64,000 nucleotides of DNA, from NCBI RefSeq assembly GCF_017942225.1, contig NZ_JAGKSD010000001.1, positions 157,959 to 221,958 on the forward strand. Reading direction: 5' to 3'. Made by a program: the position numbers and the translations under genes. The DNA comes from Corynebacterium sp. Marseille-P3884 (lineage in GTDB: Bacteria; Actinomycetota; Actinomycetes; Mycobacteriales; Mycobacteriaceae). Under the pieces are notes generated by a model. It was not told the origin of the DNA. It did not search any database and saw only the letters and a program-made list of their open reading frames with translations. This document shows positions 16,391 to 24,502 of the stretch, piece by piece. Position 1 is the first letter of the stretch; each line of letters opens with the position of its first letter.

Positions 16391-18409
16391 ATGCCGATCA
16401 CGCTGCACATCTTGAAACCGCCCGCGTCCGTCATCGCCGTGCATCACGAACTGGTCAACGCCCTTTATTCCGCTGACCTCGATCTACAACACGTTCCCGA
16501 CCCGTCAATGCGGGATGCCGCCGCGAAGCTGAGCCAGATCGTGGGGTACGAGGTCCCCGCCCACAAAGTCATCACTCTGGAGATCGATCCGGCAAACGCT
16601 GACCAGCAGATCGGGCAGATTGAGCACCTGGCGTTCGTCGATAAGCTCCTTGTTTTTCTCGGCGATGCGGGCTTGTACGTCAACGCGTCCGGTGAGGATC
16701 TCCAGGAGACGTTCGTGCCGGTCCAGATGATCAGCTCGACTGGCACGGTGTGGCGCCAGGTCGGGGAGCGCACCGTCGACTTCGCCTTCGAGGACGCTTT
16801 GCGCGCACCGGATCCTGTCGGCGCGTGGATCCTCGTTGTGACGACGTACGGGAATGCGGACTCCTTCGGCGGTTCTCTCAGCATGCGCCTCGAGGCCGAC
16901 GGCCAGTGGACGCTGACTCTCCGCTACGCACCGAGCGAATCCGGTGGGCAGAAGCCCGCCCAGACCCTGCGTGTGCCCACCTACGAGGAGGCCCGTTCCA
17001 TCCTGCTGGCGTTCGCCGATATTTGCGAGGAGATCCACGAGCTCGACTGGCGGGACGCCGCGCCCGGCGAGGCCACGCTCCGACCCATGGTGTACACGCA
17101 GAACATGCCGCTGCGCCGCCTCGACGCCGTCGCCGACCTGCCCGCGGGCACCATGATGCGGCTCCACAACTTGAGCTGGGGCGAACTGCGCTACGGCCGT
17201 GACGCCAGTGGAGCATGGACCACCACAGAAACCGGCCTTTTGGGTGTGCGTATTAGCCGAGATTTCGACACGCTCGATGAATTGATGGCGCTTGTCTACG
17301 CATACGTGACCGGACAAGGCAGCGAAGTTTCAGAGATGATGCAGAATCATTCCCGGGCGCGCACCGAATTCGTCTGGGATAGAGACGTGGTGGAGGTCAC
17401 CGCCATGGTGCTTCCTGAACGCAGCGCCCCGTTCATGAACTCGACCATCCGCTTTCTCCACCACAACCGTGCCTGCCGTAACCGTCCCGCCTCAGCGCAG
17501 ATGCGCGACTTCGTCGACAGCGTCAACCGTGAACTGGCTGACTTTCTCGTTGACGGCCCTGCAGAGCCAGCAGACCTGACGAGCCTGCGGTTGCGCAATC
17601 CCGGCGCCATACCTCAGCTTTACGCCCTCGCTAAAAGAAGTGGCGTTTCTGTCGTGGTTCACGGCGACCACGTCTTATACAACTCCTCCGGCGAGTACAA
17701 GCAAGCGTCTGAACCCGATCCAGCCGTGGTGTTCAACAACGGCCTGCCGTTTCTCGGGTGGAAAGTCCCTTCACTGAACGCGTTTACGGAGGCAATCGGG
17801 AAAGTCGCCGCTGGGTGCGTTCTCTCCGTCCTTGTCGAGGGCCCCTTCGGCACCCGCGGTCACCGCGCTGATTACCAGACGATGATCTTTGACAAAGAGG
17901 GGCAGCTCACCACCACATTGCTTTACCCGGACGGCACCTACTTCGAGCGCGACAACGATAGCCTCGACGATGTCTCGTGGATCTACTCCATCGCAGGAGA
18001 TTTCAAACGCATCACGGACCCGTCCCTGTGGGAGCGGTCCGGCAAAGTGCAGGTAGAGGAAAATCGCCGTCTACTGCACGTTCTGAAGATCGGGCCCACT
18101 GAGTCTGCCGGAAGATTCCACCCCGTGGCGATCGAAAGAATCCTGAGTGACGGGTTGAACAACGCTGGTGACCGGTACTGCATTCTCGACGTCACCGGCG
18201 ATGACTCCTTCGTCGAGATTCGCCGCGTCGACCAGGAGGAGGATGTCTTGCCGTATATCGTCGAGGCCCATTACGTCGGCGATGACGACGTGACCCGCAA
18301 TTATTCATTCCGTTTCGCCGACCTCCAGGTCGCAATGCGTGCCGTGTCCGACTTCGTCGCGGGTGATATGGACCAGGTCTTGGCGGAAGCAGGTTTCTTT
18401 AAACTGTGA
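16391..18409 (+). CDS. Unrecognised 672-residue repeat-like protein
   Basis: I do not recognise this family. No signal peptide, membrane segment or catalytic motif is visible. The sequence appears to contain four degenerate modules of about 90-130 residues, each a hydrophobic strand pair, a turn such as EADGQWT or FDKEGQLTTTLLYPDG, and a helix of type TYEEARSILLAFADI, at roughly residues 125-225, 239-320, 459-540 and 577-672. This resembles multi-domain cytoplasmic proteins of immunity or chaperone type, but that is only an impression. The ATG at 16391 has no clear ribosome binding site. The gene is inserted between rpsP and rimM, both otherwise core. Codon use is somewhat less biased than in its neighbours. 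Confidence 0.8.
   Translation: MPITLHILKPPASVIAVHHELVNALYSADLDLQHVPDPSMRDAAAKLSQIVGYEVPAHKVITLEIDPANADQQIGQIEHLAFVDKLLVFLGDAGLYVNASGEDLQETFVPVQMISSTGTVWRQVGERTVDFAFEDALRAPDPVGAWILVVTTYGNADSFGGSLSMRLEADGQWTLTLRYAPSESGGQKPAQTLRVPTYEEARSILLAFADICEEIHELDWRDAAPGEATLRPMVYTQNMPLRRLDAVADLPAGTMMRLHNLSWGELRYGRDASGAWTTTETGLLGVRISRDFDTLDELMALVYAYVTGQGSEVSEMMQNHSRARTEFVWDRDVVEVTAMVLPERSAPFMNSTIRFLHHNRACRNRPASAQMRDFVDSVNRELADFLVDGPAEPADLTSLRLRNPGAIPQLYALAKRSGVSVVVHGDHVLYNSSGEYKQASEPDPAVVFNNGLPFLGWKVPSLNAFTEAIGKVAAGCVLSVLVEGPFGTRGHRADYQTMIFDKEGQLTTTLLYPDGTYFERDNDSLDDVSWIYSIAGDFKRITDPSLWERSGKVQVEENRRLLHVLKIGPTESAGRFHPVAIERILSDGLNNAGDRYCILDVTGDDSFVEIRRVDQEEDVLPYIVEAHYVGDDDVTRNYSFRFADLQVAMRAVSDFVAGDMDQVLAEAGFFKL
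16636..16646 (+). repeat. Iterated 11-mer, copy 6
   Basis: CGTCGATAAGC inside the 672-residue gene, in frame as Val-Asp-Lys. Confidence 0.95.
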
Positions 18410-18427
18410 TCTCCGCCCTGGGGGCGG

Positions 18428-18530
18428 GCTATCCGCAGTCCCAGCCGAAGAACACCCGGTCGAAATTGCGGGCAGCCAGATCGTCGGGGAGAGGATGCAG
18501 TCATTCACCCACTTCGGGTAGCCGCCCCAG
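18428..18530 (-). pseudogene. Possible frameshifted 3' remnant of a minus-strand gene
   Basis: On the minus strand, a frame reading HAWGGYPKWVNDCIL is followed, after one extra base in a C run would be supplied, by a frame reading PDDLAARNFDRVFFGWDCG and a stop. Joined, they look like the C-terminus of a real protein. It lies between the 672-residue gene and rimM. Chance coding in GC-rich DNA cannot be excluded. Confidence 0.2.
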
Positions 18531-18550
18531 GCGTGTGACGTCGGCGCTGG

Positions 18551-18556
18551 TAGCCT
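18551..18556 (+). promoter_or_regulatory. -10 box of rimM (leaderless)
   Basis: TAGCCT, exactly 7 nt before the rimM ATG at 18564; no ribosome binding site between. Confidence 0.5.
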
Positions 18557-18563
18557 GAGCTGC

Positions 18564-19064
18564 ATGGAAATCCGGATTGGCAGGGTTGTGAAGTCGCACG
18601 GCGTGCGCGGCGAGGTCGTCGTGGAGCCGCTCGCGGACGACGAGGACGTCTTCTTCGCGGTGGGCGAGGTACTGCACGGCCGCCAGGCGGGCAAGGAACA
18701 GGACCTGACCATTGCGGCGGTGCGCCCGCACCAGAAGCGCCTTCTGATCACATTCGAGGAGATCGCCGACCGCACGGGCGCGGATTCGTTGCGGGGCACG
18801 CAGTTCTTCGCGGAGCCGCTCGAGCGCGACGAGGATTCGGACGAGTACTACGACCACGAGCTCATCGGCTTGCGCGTGCTTATCGACGGCACCCACGTAG
18901 GCGATGTCACCGGTGTGACCACCATGCCGAACCGGAAGCTGCTCGAGGTGGACTACAACGGCAAAGAGGTCCTCATCCCGTTTGTCATGGACATCGTGCC
19001 GGAGATCGACGTGGACGAGGGCTACCTGGTGGCCACCCCACCGGAGGGGCTGCTGGAGCTGTGA
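18564..19064 (+). CDS. rimM: Ribosome maturation factor RimM
   Basis: 166 residues. The N-terminal RimM domain opens with IRIGRVVKSHGVRGEVVVEPL, and a PRC-barrel domain (about residues 95-166) contains the PNRKLLEV and IPFV strands. RimM binds S19 and assists 30S head maturation. The gene overlaps the beginning of the trmD frame, so the two are co-transcribed. The iterated 11-mer at 18878-18888 encodes Leu-Ile-Asp. Confidence 0.96.
   Translation: MEIRIGRVVKSHGVRGEVVVEPLADDEDVFFAVGEVLHGRQAGKEQDLTIAAVRPHQKRLLITFEEIADRTGADSLRGTQFFAEPLERDEDSDEYYDHELIGLRVLIDGTHVGDVTGVTTMPNRKLLEVDYNGKEVLIPFVMDIVPEIDVDEGYLVATPPEGLLEL
18878..18888 (-). repeat. Iterated 11-mer, copy 7
   Basis: GCTTATCGACG on the plus strand inside rimM, in frame as Leu-Ile-Asp. 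Confidence 0.95.
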
Positions 19065-19069
19065 GCGCG

Positions 19070-20236
19070 ATGAGGCTGGACGTCGTCACGATCTTCCCGG
19101 ACTACCTCGACCCGCTGCGCCACGCCCTGCTGGGCAAGGCGATCGAGCAGGGGATTCTCTCCGTCGGCGTGCACGACCTGCGCGACTGGGCGACGGGCAA
19201 CCACAAGTCGGTCGACGCGCCGCCGCTCGGCGGGGGACCGGGCATGGTCATGCTGCCCGAGGTGTGGGGCAACGCTCTCGACGAGATCGCCGCCGGCCGC
19301 GCCGGGACACAGCTCGATACCGCCGCCGCACACCGCAATGACAAGCTGCGCCACGACGATGTCGCACGTGTCGCGCCGCGCCCTTATGCAGCCGATACCG
19401 CTGGGGATGCGGACAAGCCCTTGTTGCTCGTCCCGACCCCGGCCGGACAACCGTTCACGCAGGCTGACGCGCAGGCGTGGTCGCGCGAGGAGCACATTGT
19501 TTTCGCGTGCGGCCGCTACGAGGGCATCGATCAGCGGGTCTTCGAGGACGCGGAAAAGAACTACCGGGTGCGGGAAGTCTCCATCGGGGATTACGTGCTG
19601 ATCGGCGGGGAGGTAGCAGTGCTCGTCATCGCCGAGGCCGTCACGCGTCTCATTCCCGGCGTGCTGGGCAACACCGAAAGCCACGAGGAGGACAGCTTCT
19701 CTGACGGGCTGCTCGAAGGACCGTCGTACACGAAGCCGCGGACGTGGCGCGGGATCGATGCTCCGGAGATTCTCCTGTCAGGCGACCACGGCAAGATCGC
19801 GCGCTGGCGCCGCGACCAGTCGCTGGGGCGCACCCAACGCGTGCGCCCCGACCTGATCGAGCGAGCGCGCGCAGAAGGCACCCTCGACAAAGACGACCTG
19901 TTCACGCTCGACGCGCGCGAGGTGTCCACAGACATCGGCGTGATCATGAGCGCCACCGCGTGGGAGAAGCACCAGAACAAGGTGGCCAAGAAGCTCCGGC
20001 GCGCAGGCTACCCGGCGGAGCGTATCGACGCCCACGTCATGGACACCAGCTGCCAGCCGGACAACGTGGTGGTCAACCAGTTCCTCGCGGCCGAAGACGG
20101 GCCGCTGCTCGACCCCGTCTACCGCGTTGTCGTGCAGGGCCGGACGACGCTGACGCCGCAGCAGGCCACGCAGGCTGTGGTGAGCGCTTTGCCGGGGGTC
20201 GAATATTGGTATGGGTCGACGGTGGAGCGTCGATAA
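19070..20236 (+). CDS. trmD: tRNA (guanine37-N1)-methyltransferase TrmD with C-terminal extension
   Basis: The first about 275 residues are a complete TrmD: MRLDVVTIFPDYLDPL at the start, GGGPGMVM, the knot motif CGRYEGIDQR, then IGDYVLIGGE and RRDQSLGRT. It methylates G37 of tRNAs using S-adenosylmethionine. A further about 110 residues (from roughly residue 278) form an unrecognised extension with the strand-rich stretches HVMDTSCQPDNVVVNQF and YRVVVQGRTTL. Typical bacterial TrmD is about 230-270 residues, so this is a fusion. The ATG at 19070 matches family starts; GTG at 19061, overlapping the rimM stop, is the alternative. The stop codon TAA is part of an iterated 11-mer. Confidence 0.94.
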   Translation: MRLDVVTIFPDYLDPLRHALLGKAIEQGILSVGVHDLRDWATGNHKSVDAPPLGGGPGMVMLPEVWGNALDEIAAGRAGTQLDTAAAHRNDKLRHDDVARVAPRPYAADTAGDADKPLLLVPTPAGQPFTQADAQAWSREEHIVFACGRYEGIDQRVFEDAEKNYRVREVSIGDYVLIGGEVAVLVIAEAVTRLIPGVLGNTESHEEDSFSDGLLEGPSYTKPRTWRGIDAPEILLSGDHGKIARWRRDQSLGRTQRVRPDLIERARAEGTLDKDDLFTLDAREVSTDIGVIMSATAWEKHQNKVAKKLRRAGYPAERIDAHVMDTSCQPDNVVVNQFLAAEDGPLLDPVYRVVVQGRTTLTPQQATQAVVSALPGVEYWYGSTVERR

Positions 20237-20238
20237 GC
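20228..20238 (+). repeat. Iterated 11-mer, copy 8 (supplies the trmD stop codon)
   Basis: CGTCGATAAGC. Its TAA is the trmD stop codon (20234-20236), the preceding bases encoding Arg-Arg. Confidence 0.95.
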
Positions 20239-20356
20239 GGATTTTGGAAGCTTCCGGCCCTTATGCAAGAATGTTTGGGTCATGTAGCCGACACGAACCA
20301 GTCGAGCGCTTTGCGCCGCTAGGGTCCTCTGTCCAAATCTGAAAAGGAATTCTGCC

Positions 20357-20704
20357 ATGTCCAACGGCATTATCGACAAGGTCGACGCAGGCCAGCTGCG
20401 CGACGACATCCCGGACTTCCGCCCCGGCGACACCCTTGGCGTCCACGTCAAGGTCATCGAGGGCAACGTCACCCGTACCCAGCTCTTCGAGGGCTTCGTT
20501 GTCCGCCGCCAGGGCTCTGGCATCCGCGAGACCTTCACCGTCCGCAAGATCTCCTTCGGCATCGGTGTGGAGCGTACCTTCCCGGTTCACTCCCCGAACA
20601 TCGACCGCATCGAGGTTCTGCGTCGCGGCCGCGTCCGCCGCGCGAAGCTGTACTACATGCGCGATCTGCGCGGTAAGGCAGCCCGCATCAAGGAGCGTCG
20701 CTAA
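20357..20704 (+). CDS. rplS: 50S ribosomal protein L19
   Basis: 115 residues, full length, with the L19 signature [25 protein letters not shown] at the C-terminus (shown in part: [15 protein letters not shown]). AAAAGGA at 20341-20347 before the ATG is the ribosome binding site. The 120 bp separating it from trmD contain a small GCGC hairpin but no obvious terminator, so a separate promoter is possible. It ends in a strong terminator before lepB. Confidence 0.97.
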   Translation: MSNGIIDKVDAGQLRDDIPDFRPGDTLGVHVKVIEGNVTRTQLFEGFVVRRQGSGIRETFTVRKISFGIGVERTFPVHSPNIDRIEVLRRGRVRRAKLYYMRDLRGKAARIKERR

Positions 20705-20717
20705 TCGACGTCCCGCT

Positions 20718-20770
20718 CCCCCTCCCATTCCCACCGAACTCACGGTGAACGGGAGGGGGCGTTTCGTTTT
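20718..20770 (+). terminator. Rho-independent terminator after rplS
   Basis: CCCCCTCCC (20718-20726) pairs with GGGAGGGGG (20751-20759). An inner CACCG/CGGTG stem lies within, and a T-rich tract TTTCGTTTT follows. Confidence 0.85.
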
Positions 20771-20792
20771 CACGCTGATAAGGTGATGTGCC

Positions 20793-21566
20793 GTGACTGA
20801 ATACGCCCGCCCTCGTCCCCGCCCCCGTCCCGCACGCCGCAAGCGCGCCGAAGAGGACAATGCCACACCGTGGTACATCGAGATCCCGCTGGTCGTCCTG
20901 TTGACCTTGGCGCTGATCTTTGTCCTGCAGACGTTCGTGGGGCGCGTGTACTTGATTCCGTCGGCATCGATGGAGCCGACGCTGCACGGCTGCGACGGCT
21001 GCAACGGCGACCGTATTTTCGTGCAGAAGGTCAGCTACTACTTCTCGGACCCGGAGCCGGGCGATGTCGTGGTCTTCGAGGGCACGCCGTCGTGGAACAC
21101 CGACTACGTGTCCAACCGTTCCGATAATGGTTTCGTGGCGGGTCTGCAGCAGCTCGGCTCGTACGTCGGGTTGGTCGCACCGGACGAGAATGATCTGGTC
21201 AAGCGCGTCGTCGCGACCGGCGGCCAGACGGTCTCGTGCCAGGCAGGCGACCCGGCAGTGATGGTGGACGGCGCACCGATCGACCAGTCGTACATTCTCG
21301 ACCCGCCGGCGAACCCAGTCATCGGCGAGGATGGCTCCGCCGAGTGCGGCGGCAAATTCTTCGGCCCGATCACGGTGCCGGAAGACAATGTCTTCGTCAT
21401 GGGCGACAACCGCACCAATTCCGCGGATTCGCGCTATCACTCCGGCGATGAATTCCAGGGCACGATCCCGACGGACAATATCCGCGGCAAGGTCTCCTTC
21501 ATCATCCTGCCGCTGACCCGCATCGGGCCGGTGAAGAACGGCGACGTTGAGCTGCAGCAGCAGTAA
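20793..21566 (+). CDS. lepB: Signal peptidase I
   Basis: 257 residues. A basic, Pro/Arg-rich cytoplasmic N-terminus is followed by one membrane segment (IPLVVLLTLALIFVLQTFV, about residues 31-49) and the extracytoplasmic protease domain. The catalytic Ser59 lies in PSASMEPTL, the catalytic Lys near residue 136 in LVKRVVATGG, and the box E motif GDNRTNSADSR near residue 205. It removes signal peptides from Sec and Tat exported proteins. The GTG start at 20793 lies 8 nt after a TAAGGT box. An insertion with a Cys pair (CDGCNGDR) follows the catalytic Ser. rnhB follows after 15 bp. Confidence 0.96.
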   Translation: MTEYARPRPRPRPARRKRAEEDNATPWYIEIPLVVLLTLALIFVLQTFVGRVYLIPSASMEPTLHGCDGCNGDRIFVQKVSYYFSDPEPGDVVVFEGTPSWNTDYVSNRSDNGFVAGLQQLGSYVGLVAPDENDLVKRVVATGGQTVSCQAGDPAVMVDGAPIDQSYILDPPANPVIGEDGSAECGGKFFGPITVPEDNVFVMGDNRTNSADSRYHSGDEFQGTIPTDNIRGKVSFIILPLTRIGPVKNGDVELQQQ

Positions 21567-21581
21567 CAGCGCGCTGAGCAC

Positions 21582-22235
21582 ATGCGCCGGCTGAAGCAGC
21601 TGCGCACCTTCGAGGTCGCGCTGGACAAAGCGGGGCTCGGGCCCGTCGCGGGAGTCGACGAGGCGGGCCGCGGCGCGTGTTTCGGCCCCATCACCATTGC
21701 GGCGTGCGTTCTCCCGCCGCAGCCGATCGCGGCGCTTGAGGGGCTGACCGACTCTAAGAAGCTCACGGCGAAGCGGCGGGAAGAGCTCTACGCGGTGATC
21801 GTCGATAAGGCGCTTGCGCACGCCGTCGTGCACGTCTCCGCGAAAGACATCGACCGCCGCGGCATCCAGAACGCCAACATAGATGGTGCGCGCCGCGCGA
21901 TTGCCGCGCTCGACGTCAGGCCGGGCTACGTGCTTATCGACGCCTTCCGCATCCCCGGCCTGACCTCCCCCCACCTCCCAGTCATCGGCGGGGGCTACAC
22001 CGCCCCCCGCATCGCCCCCCCCCGCGTGCTGGCCAAAGTGAGCCGCGACCGGCTGGTCACGGGGATGGGGGATGAGTACCCGGGGTACGGCGTCGATAAG
22101 CATAAAGGCTATTCGACGCGCGCCCACATGGACGCGGTGCGCCGTCACGGCGCGAGCCCGGAGCATCGCTACACTTATGCCAACGTTGCTGCCGCCCACG
22201 AGAAGTACATGAGGAGCATCCACGATGAGCGCTGA
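21582..22235 (+). CDS. rnhB: Ribonuclease HII
   Basis: 217 residues. The type 2 RNase H motif GVDEAGRGACFGPI carries the catalytic Asp-Glu pair, DSKKL is present near residue 54, and a further acidic residue lies in VLIDAF. It removes RNA from RNA-DNA hybrids and single ribonucleotides from DNA. The gene overlaps the next one by 11 bp. Two iterated 11-mers lie within it, only 160 bp apart and in opposite orientations (21932 and 22091). Confidence 0.96.
   Translation: MRRLKQLRTFEVALDKAGLGPVAGVDEAGRGACFGPITIAACVLPPQPIAALEGLTDSKKLTAKRREELYAVIVDKALAHAVVHVSAKDIDRRGIQNANIDGARRAIAALDVRPGYVLIDAFRIPGLTSPHLPVIGGGYTAPRIAPPRVLAKVSRDRLVTGMGDEYPGYGVDKHKGYSTRAHMDAVRRHGASPEHRYTYANVAAAHEKYMRSIHDER
21932..21942 (-). 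repeat. Iterated 11-mer, copy 9
   Basis: GCTTATCGACG on the plus strand inside rnhB, in frame as Leu-Ile-Asp. Confidence 0.95.
22091..22101 (+). repeat. Iterated 11-mer, copy 10
   Basis: CGTCGATAAGC inside rnhB, in frame as Val-Asp-Lys. Confidence 0.95.
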
Positions 22236-22530
22236 AGACCTGGACAATTACGAAGCCGAGGTCGAACTGTCCCTCTACCGCGAATACCGCGACGTGGTCA
22301 GCCAATTCTCGTATGTCGTGGAGACCGACCGCCGCTTTTACCTCGCCAACGCCGTCGAGCTCATTCCGCACACCGAAGGCAAGGACGTCTACTACGAAGT
22401 GCGCATGTCGGATGCGTGGGTGTGGGACATGTACCGCGCCGTGCGCTTTGTCCGCTACGTGCGCGTGATCACGTACAAGGACGTCAACATCGAGGAGCTC
22501 GACAAGCCGGACATGGTCATTCCCGAATAA
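22225..22530 (+). CDS. DUF2469 family protein
   Basis: 101 residues, acidic N-terminus (SAEDLDNYEAEVELSLYREYRD), matching the actinobacterial DUF2469 family encoded between rnhB and yraN. Its function is unknown. The start overlaps the rnhB end by 11 bp and has an AGGAG ribosome binding site, so it is co-translated with rnhB. No membrane segment is present. Confidence 0.92.
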   Translation: MSAEDLDNYEAEVELSLYREYRDVVSQFSYVVETDRRFYLANAVELIPHTEGKDVYYEVRMSDAWVWDMYRAVRFVRYVRVITYKDVNIEELDKPDMVIPE

Positions 22531-22614
22531 AAAATTCGCTTCTCGACGGATCCTTCCGCCCCTTCCCCTCGTCTAACTAAGTGCAACTACTTGAGTTAAC
22601 AGAGGGGATTTTTC

Positions 22615-22998
22615 ATGCCTGTAAAACACGACCAAAGGGACCAATACATGCTGGGTCTGTGCGGCGAATCGAGCGCCGCGGCCTGGTATGAGGAATTGGG
22701 TTACGACATTGTGCAGCTGCGCTACCGTGCCCGCGACGGCGAAGTCGACCTGATCGCGCGTTCGCCGCGCGGCGAGATCGTCTTCGCTGAGGTGAAAACC
22801 CGGCGCAGCACGAGCTTCGGTGCCGCGGAAGCCGTCACGCCGGCGAAGCTGCGCCGAATTCGCGCGGCGGCCGCGCAGTGGCTCGCTGAGAAGTCGTCCG
22901 GATACGTCTCTGTGCGCTTCGATGTCATCGAGGTCATCTTCGACGGCATCAACGTCTCGTGCCGCATGTACCAGGGGGTCGACGATGGCGCTTGCTAG
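22615..22998 (+). CDS. yraN: YraN/UPF0102 family nuclease-fold protein
   Basis: 127 residues with the UPF0102 layout: GESSAAAWYEELGYDIV, then RARDGEVDLIARSPRGEIVFAEVKTRR, which has the Asp, Glu and EVK residues of a PD-(D/E)XK-like nuclease core. The biochemical role is not established. A weak GAGGGG ribosome binding site precedes the ATG. The 84 bp upstream contain a one-mismatch variant of the iterated 11-mer (22538-22548). It overlaps comM by 14 bp. Confidence 0.92.
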   Translation: MPVKHDQRDQYMLGLCGESSAAAWYEELGYDIVQLRYRARDGEVDLIARSPRGEIVFAEVKTRRSTSFGAAEAVTPAKLRRIRAAAAQWLAEKSSGYVSVRFDVIEVIFDGINVSCRMYQGVDDGAC

Positions 22999-24502
22999 CA
23001 CTTTCTCCGCGACTGTCGAGGGCGTCGGTGCACACCGCGTGACCGTCGAAGCGAATGTCGGGCCCGGGCTGCCCGGCATGCACATCGTGGGACTCGGCGA
23101 CAAAGCCGTGGGGGAGTCCCGCGACCGGATTCGCACCGCCGTGGCCAATTCGACGCTGCCGTGGCCGCGCACGAAAATCATGGTGTCCCTATCGCCTGCG
23201 AACCTGCCGAAAGCCGGCTCCCAATTCGACCTGCCGGTAGCGCTGGCCGTGTTGGCGAGCATGGACCCGCGTGCGGAACGCCGCTTGAAACGCAGCCTCG
23301 TCGTCGGCGAACTCGGCCTCGGTGGGCAGCTGCGGCGTGTGGACGGGATCCTCCAGATCATTCTGGAAGCCCTCGACGATGTCGACCACGTCATAATCCC
23401 CGCCGAGAATGCTGCCGAAGCCGCACTGGTCGGGCACCCGGCGGTGAAGCTCGCGGGCAGTCTCACCGAGGCGTGGCTCTGGGCGGTCGGGGAGCGTGAA
23501 CTGTCCGGCCTGGAGACCGTGAGCCACACCGTGCAGCCTGTGCACGTGCCGGATTTCCGCGACATCGTCGGTCAAGAGCGCGAACGCCGCGCTATGGAGA
23601 TCGCAGCTGCCGGCGCCCACCACGTGCTCATGATCGGCGCGCCCGGCTCCGGCAAGTCGATGCTCGCTGAGCGCCTCCCGTCGATTCTTCCGGAACTCTC
23701 TCCGCAGCAGGTCGTGGAAGCGACAGCCATTCATTCCATTTCCGGCAATTCCACCGGGGAAGTGATCATGCAGGCGCCATTCGTCGCGCCGCACCCGTCT
23801 CTGGGGCGCGCCGCTCTCATCGGCGGAGGGTCAGGGATCCCGCGGCCGGGCGCCATCAGCCATGCGCACCACGGGGTCCTTTTCTTGGACGAAGTCAGCG
23901 AGATCGACGCTCACACGCTCGACGCGTTGCGGGTCCCGCTCGAAAAAGGTGAGGTGAGGCTGACACGCGCGCGGCGCGACGTCGTCTACCCGGCCGACTT
24001 CCAGCTCGTCATGGCCGCCAACCCGTGCCGCTGCGGCGTCGACAATTCCGCGAAATGCACCTGCTCCTCGAGCGAGCGCGCCATGTACCTGCGCAACCTG
24101 TCGGGGCCGCTGCGCGACCGCATCGACATCAGCCTATCGACGACCTCCGTCGGCGCCCTTGTCACCAGCACCGACAACGAACCCTCAGCGGCGATTGCTG
24201 AACGCGTCCTCGCGGCCCGCGACCGCGCGCGGCACCGCTGGACCAAAGCCGGATTGAGCGCCGTGACCAACGCGCGTGTCCCCGGCGCAGTCATCCGGCG
24301 CGATTTCCCCGCCGACGAAGAGGGCATGAGCGTGATCAGCAAAGCCCTGGGCAGCGGCTCAATCACGCAGCGCGGTGTCGACCGGCTCTTGAGGTTGGCA
24401 TGGACGGTGGCGGATCTTGGGGGCGTCGATAAGCCGCGTCTTGCTGACGTCATGGACGCCCTTGACCTGCGTGCCACGCAACACGCGGGGGTGATGGCAT
24501 GA
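22985..24502 (+). CDS. comM: ComM / Mg-chelatase-like AAA+ ATPase (YifB family)
   Basis: 505 residues. The N-terminal Lon-like fold (ASTFSATVEGVGAHRVTVEA, then PGLPGMHIVGLGDKAVGESRDRI) is followed by an AAA+ domain with Walker A GAPGSGKSM near residue 218 and Walker B GVLFLDEVSEI near 298, and a C-terminal Mg-chelatase domain with the PCRCG motif. In Vibrio and Haemophilus, ComM is a helicase promoting branch migration during natural transformation, but the gene is also conserved in bacteria not known to be competent. The ATG at 22985 overlaps yraN, and the end overlaps dprA by 4 bp. The iterated 11-mer at 24424-24434 encodes Val-Asp-Lys. Confidence 0.95.
   Translation: MALASTFSATVEGVGAHRVTVEANVGPGLPGMHIVGLGDKAVGESRDRIRTAVANSTLPWPRTKIMVSLSPANLPKAGSQFDLPVALAVLASMDPRAERRLKRSLVVGELGLGGQLRRVDGILQIILEALDDVDHVIIPAENAAEAALVGHPAVKLAGSLTEAWLWAVGERELSGLETVSHTVQPVHVPDFRDIVGQERERRAMEIAAAGAHHVLMIGAPGSGKSMLAERLPSILPELSPQQVVEATAIHSISGNSTGEVIMQAPFVAPHPSLGRAALIGGGSGIPRPGAISHAHHGVLFLDEVSEIDAHTLDALRVPLEKGEVRLTRARRDVVYPADFQLVMAANPCRCGVDNSAKCTCSSSERAMYLRNLSGPLRDRIDISLSTTSVGALVTSTDNEPSAAIAERVLAARDRARHRWTKAGLSAVTNARVPGAVIRRDFPADEEGMSVISKALGSGSITQRGVDRLLRLAWTVADLGGVDKPRLADVMDALDLRATQHAGVMA
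24424..24434 (+). repeat. Iterated 11-mer, copy 11
   Basis: CGTCGATAAGC inside comM, in frame as Val-Asp-Lys. Confidence 0.95.

Noticed and set aside
20688..22247. 519-codon minus-strand frame across lepB and rnhB
   Set aside because: Both plus-strand genes have intact catalytic motifs; the antisense product has none.
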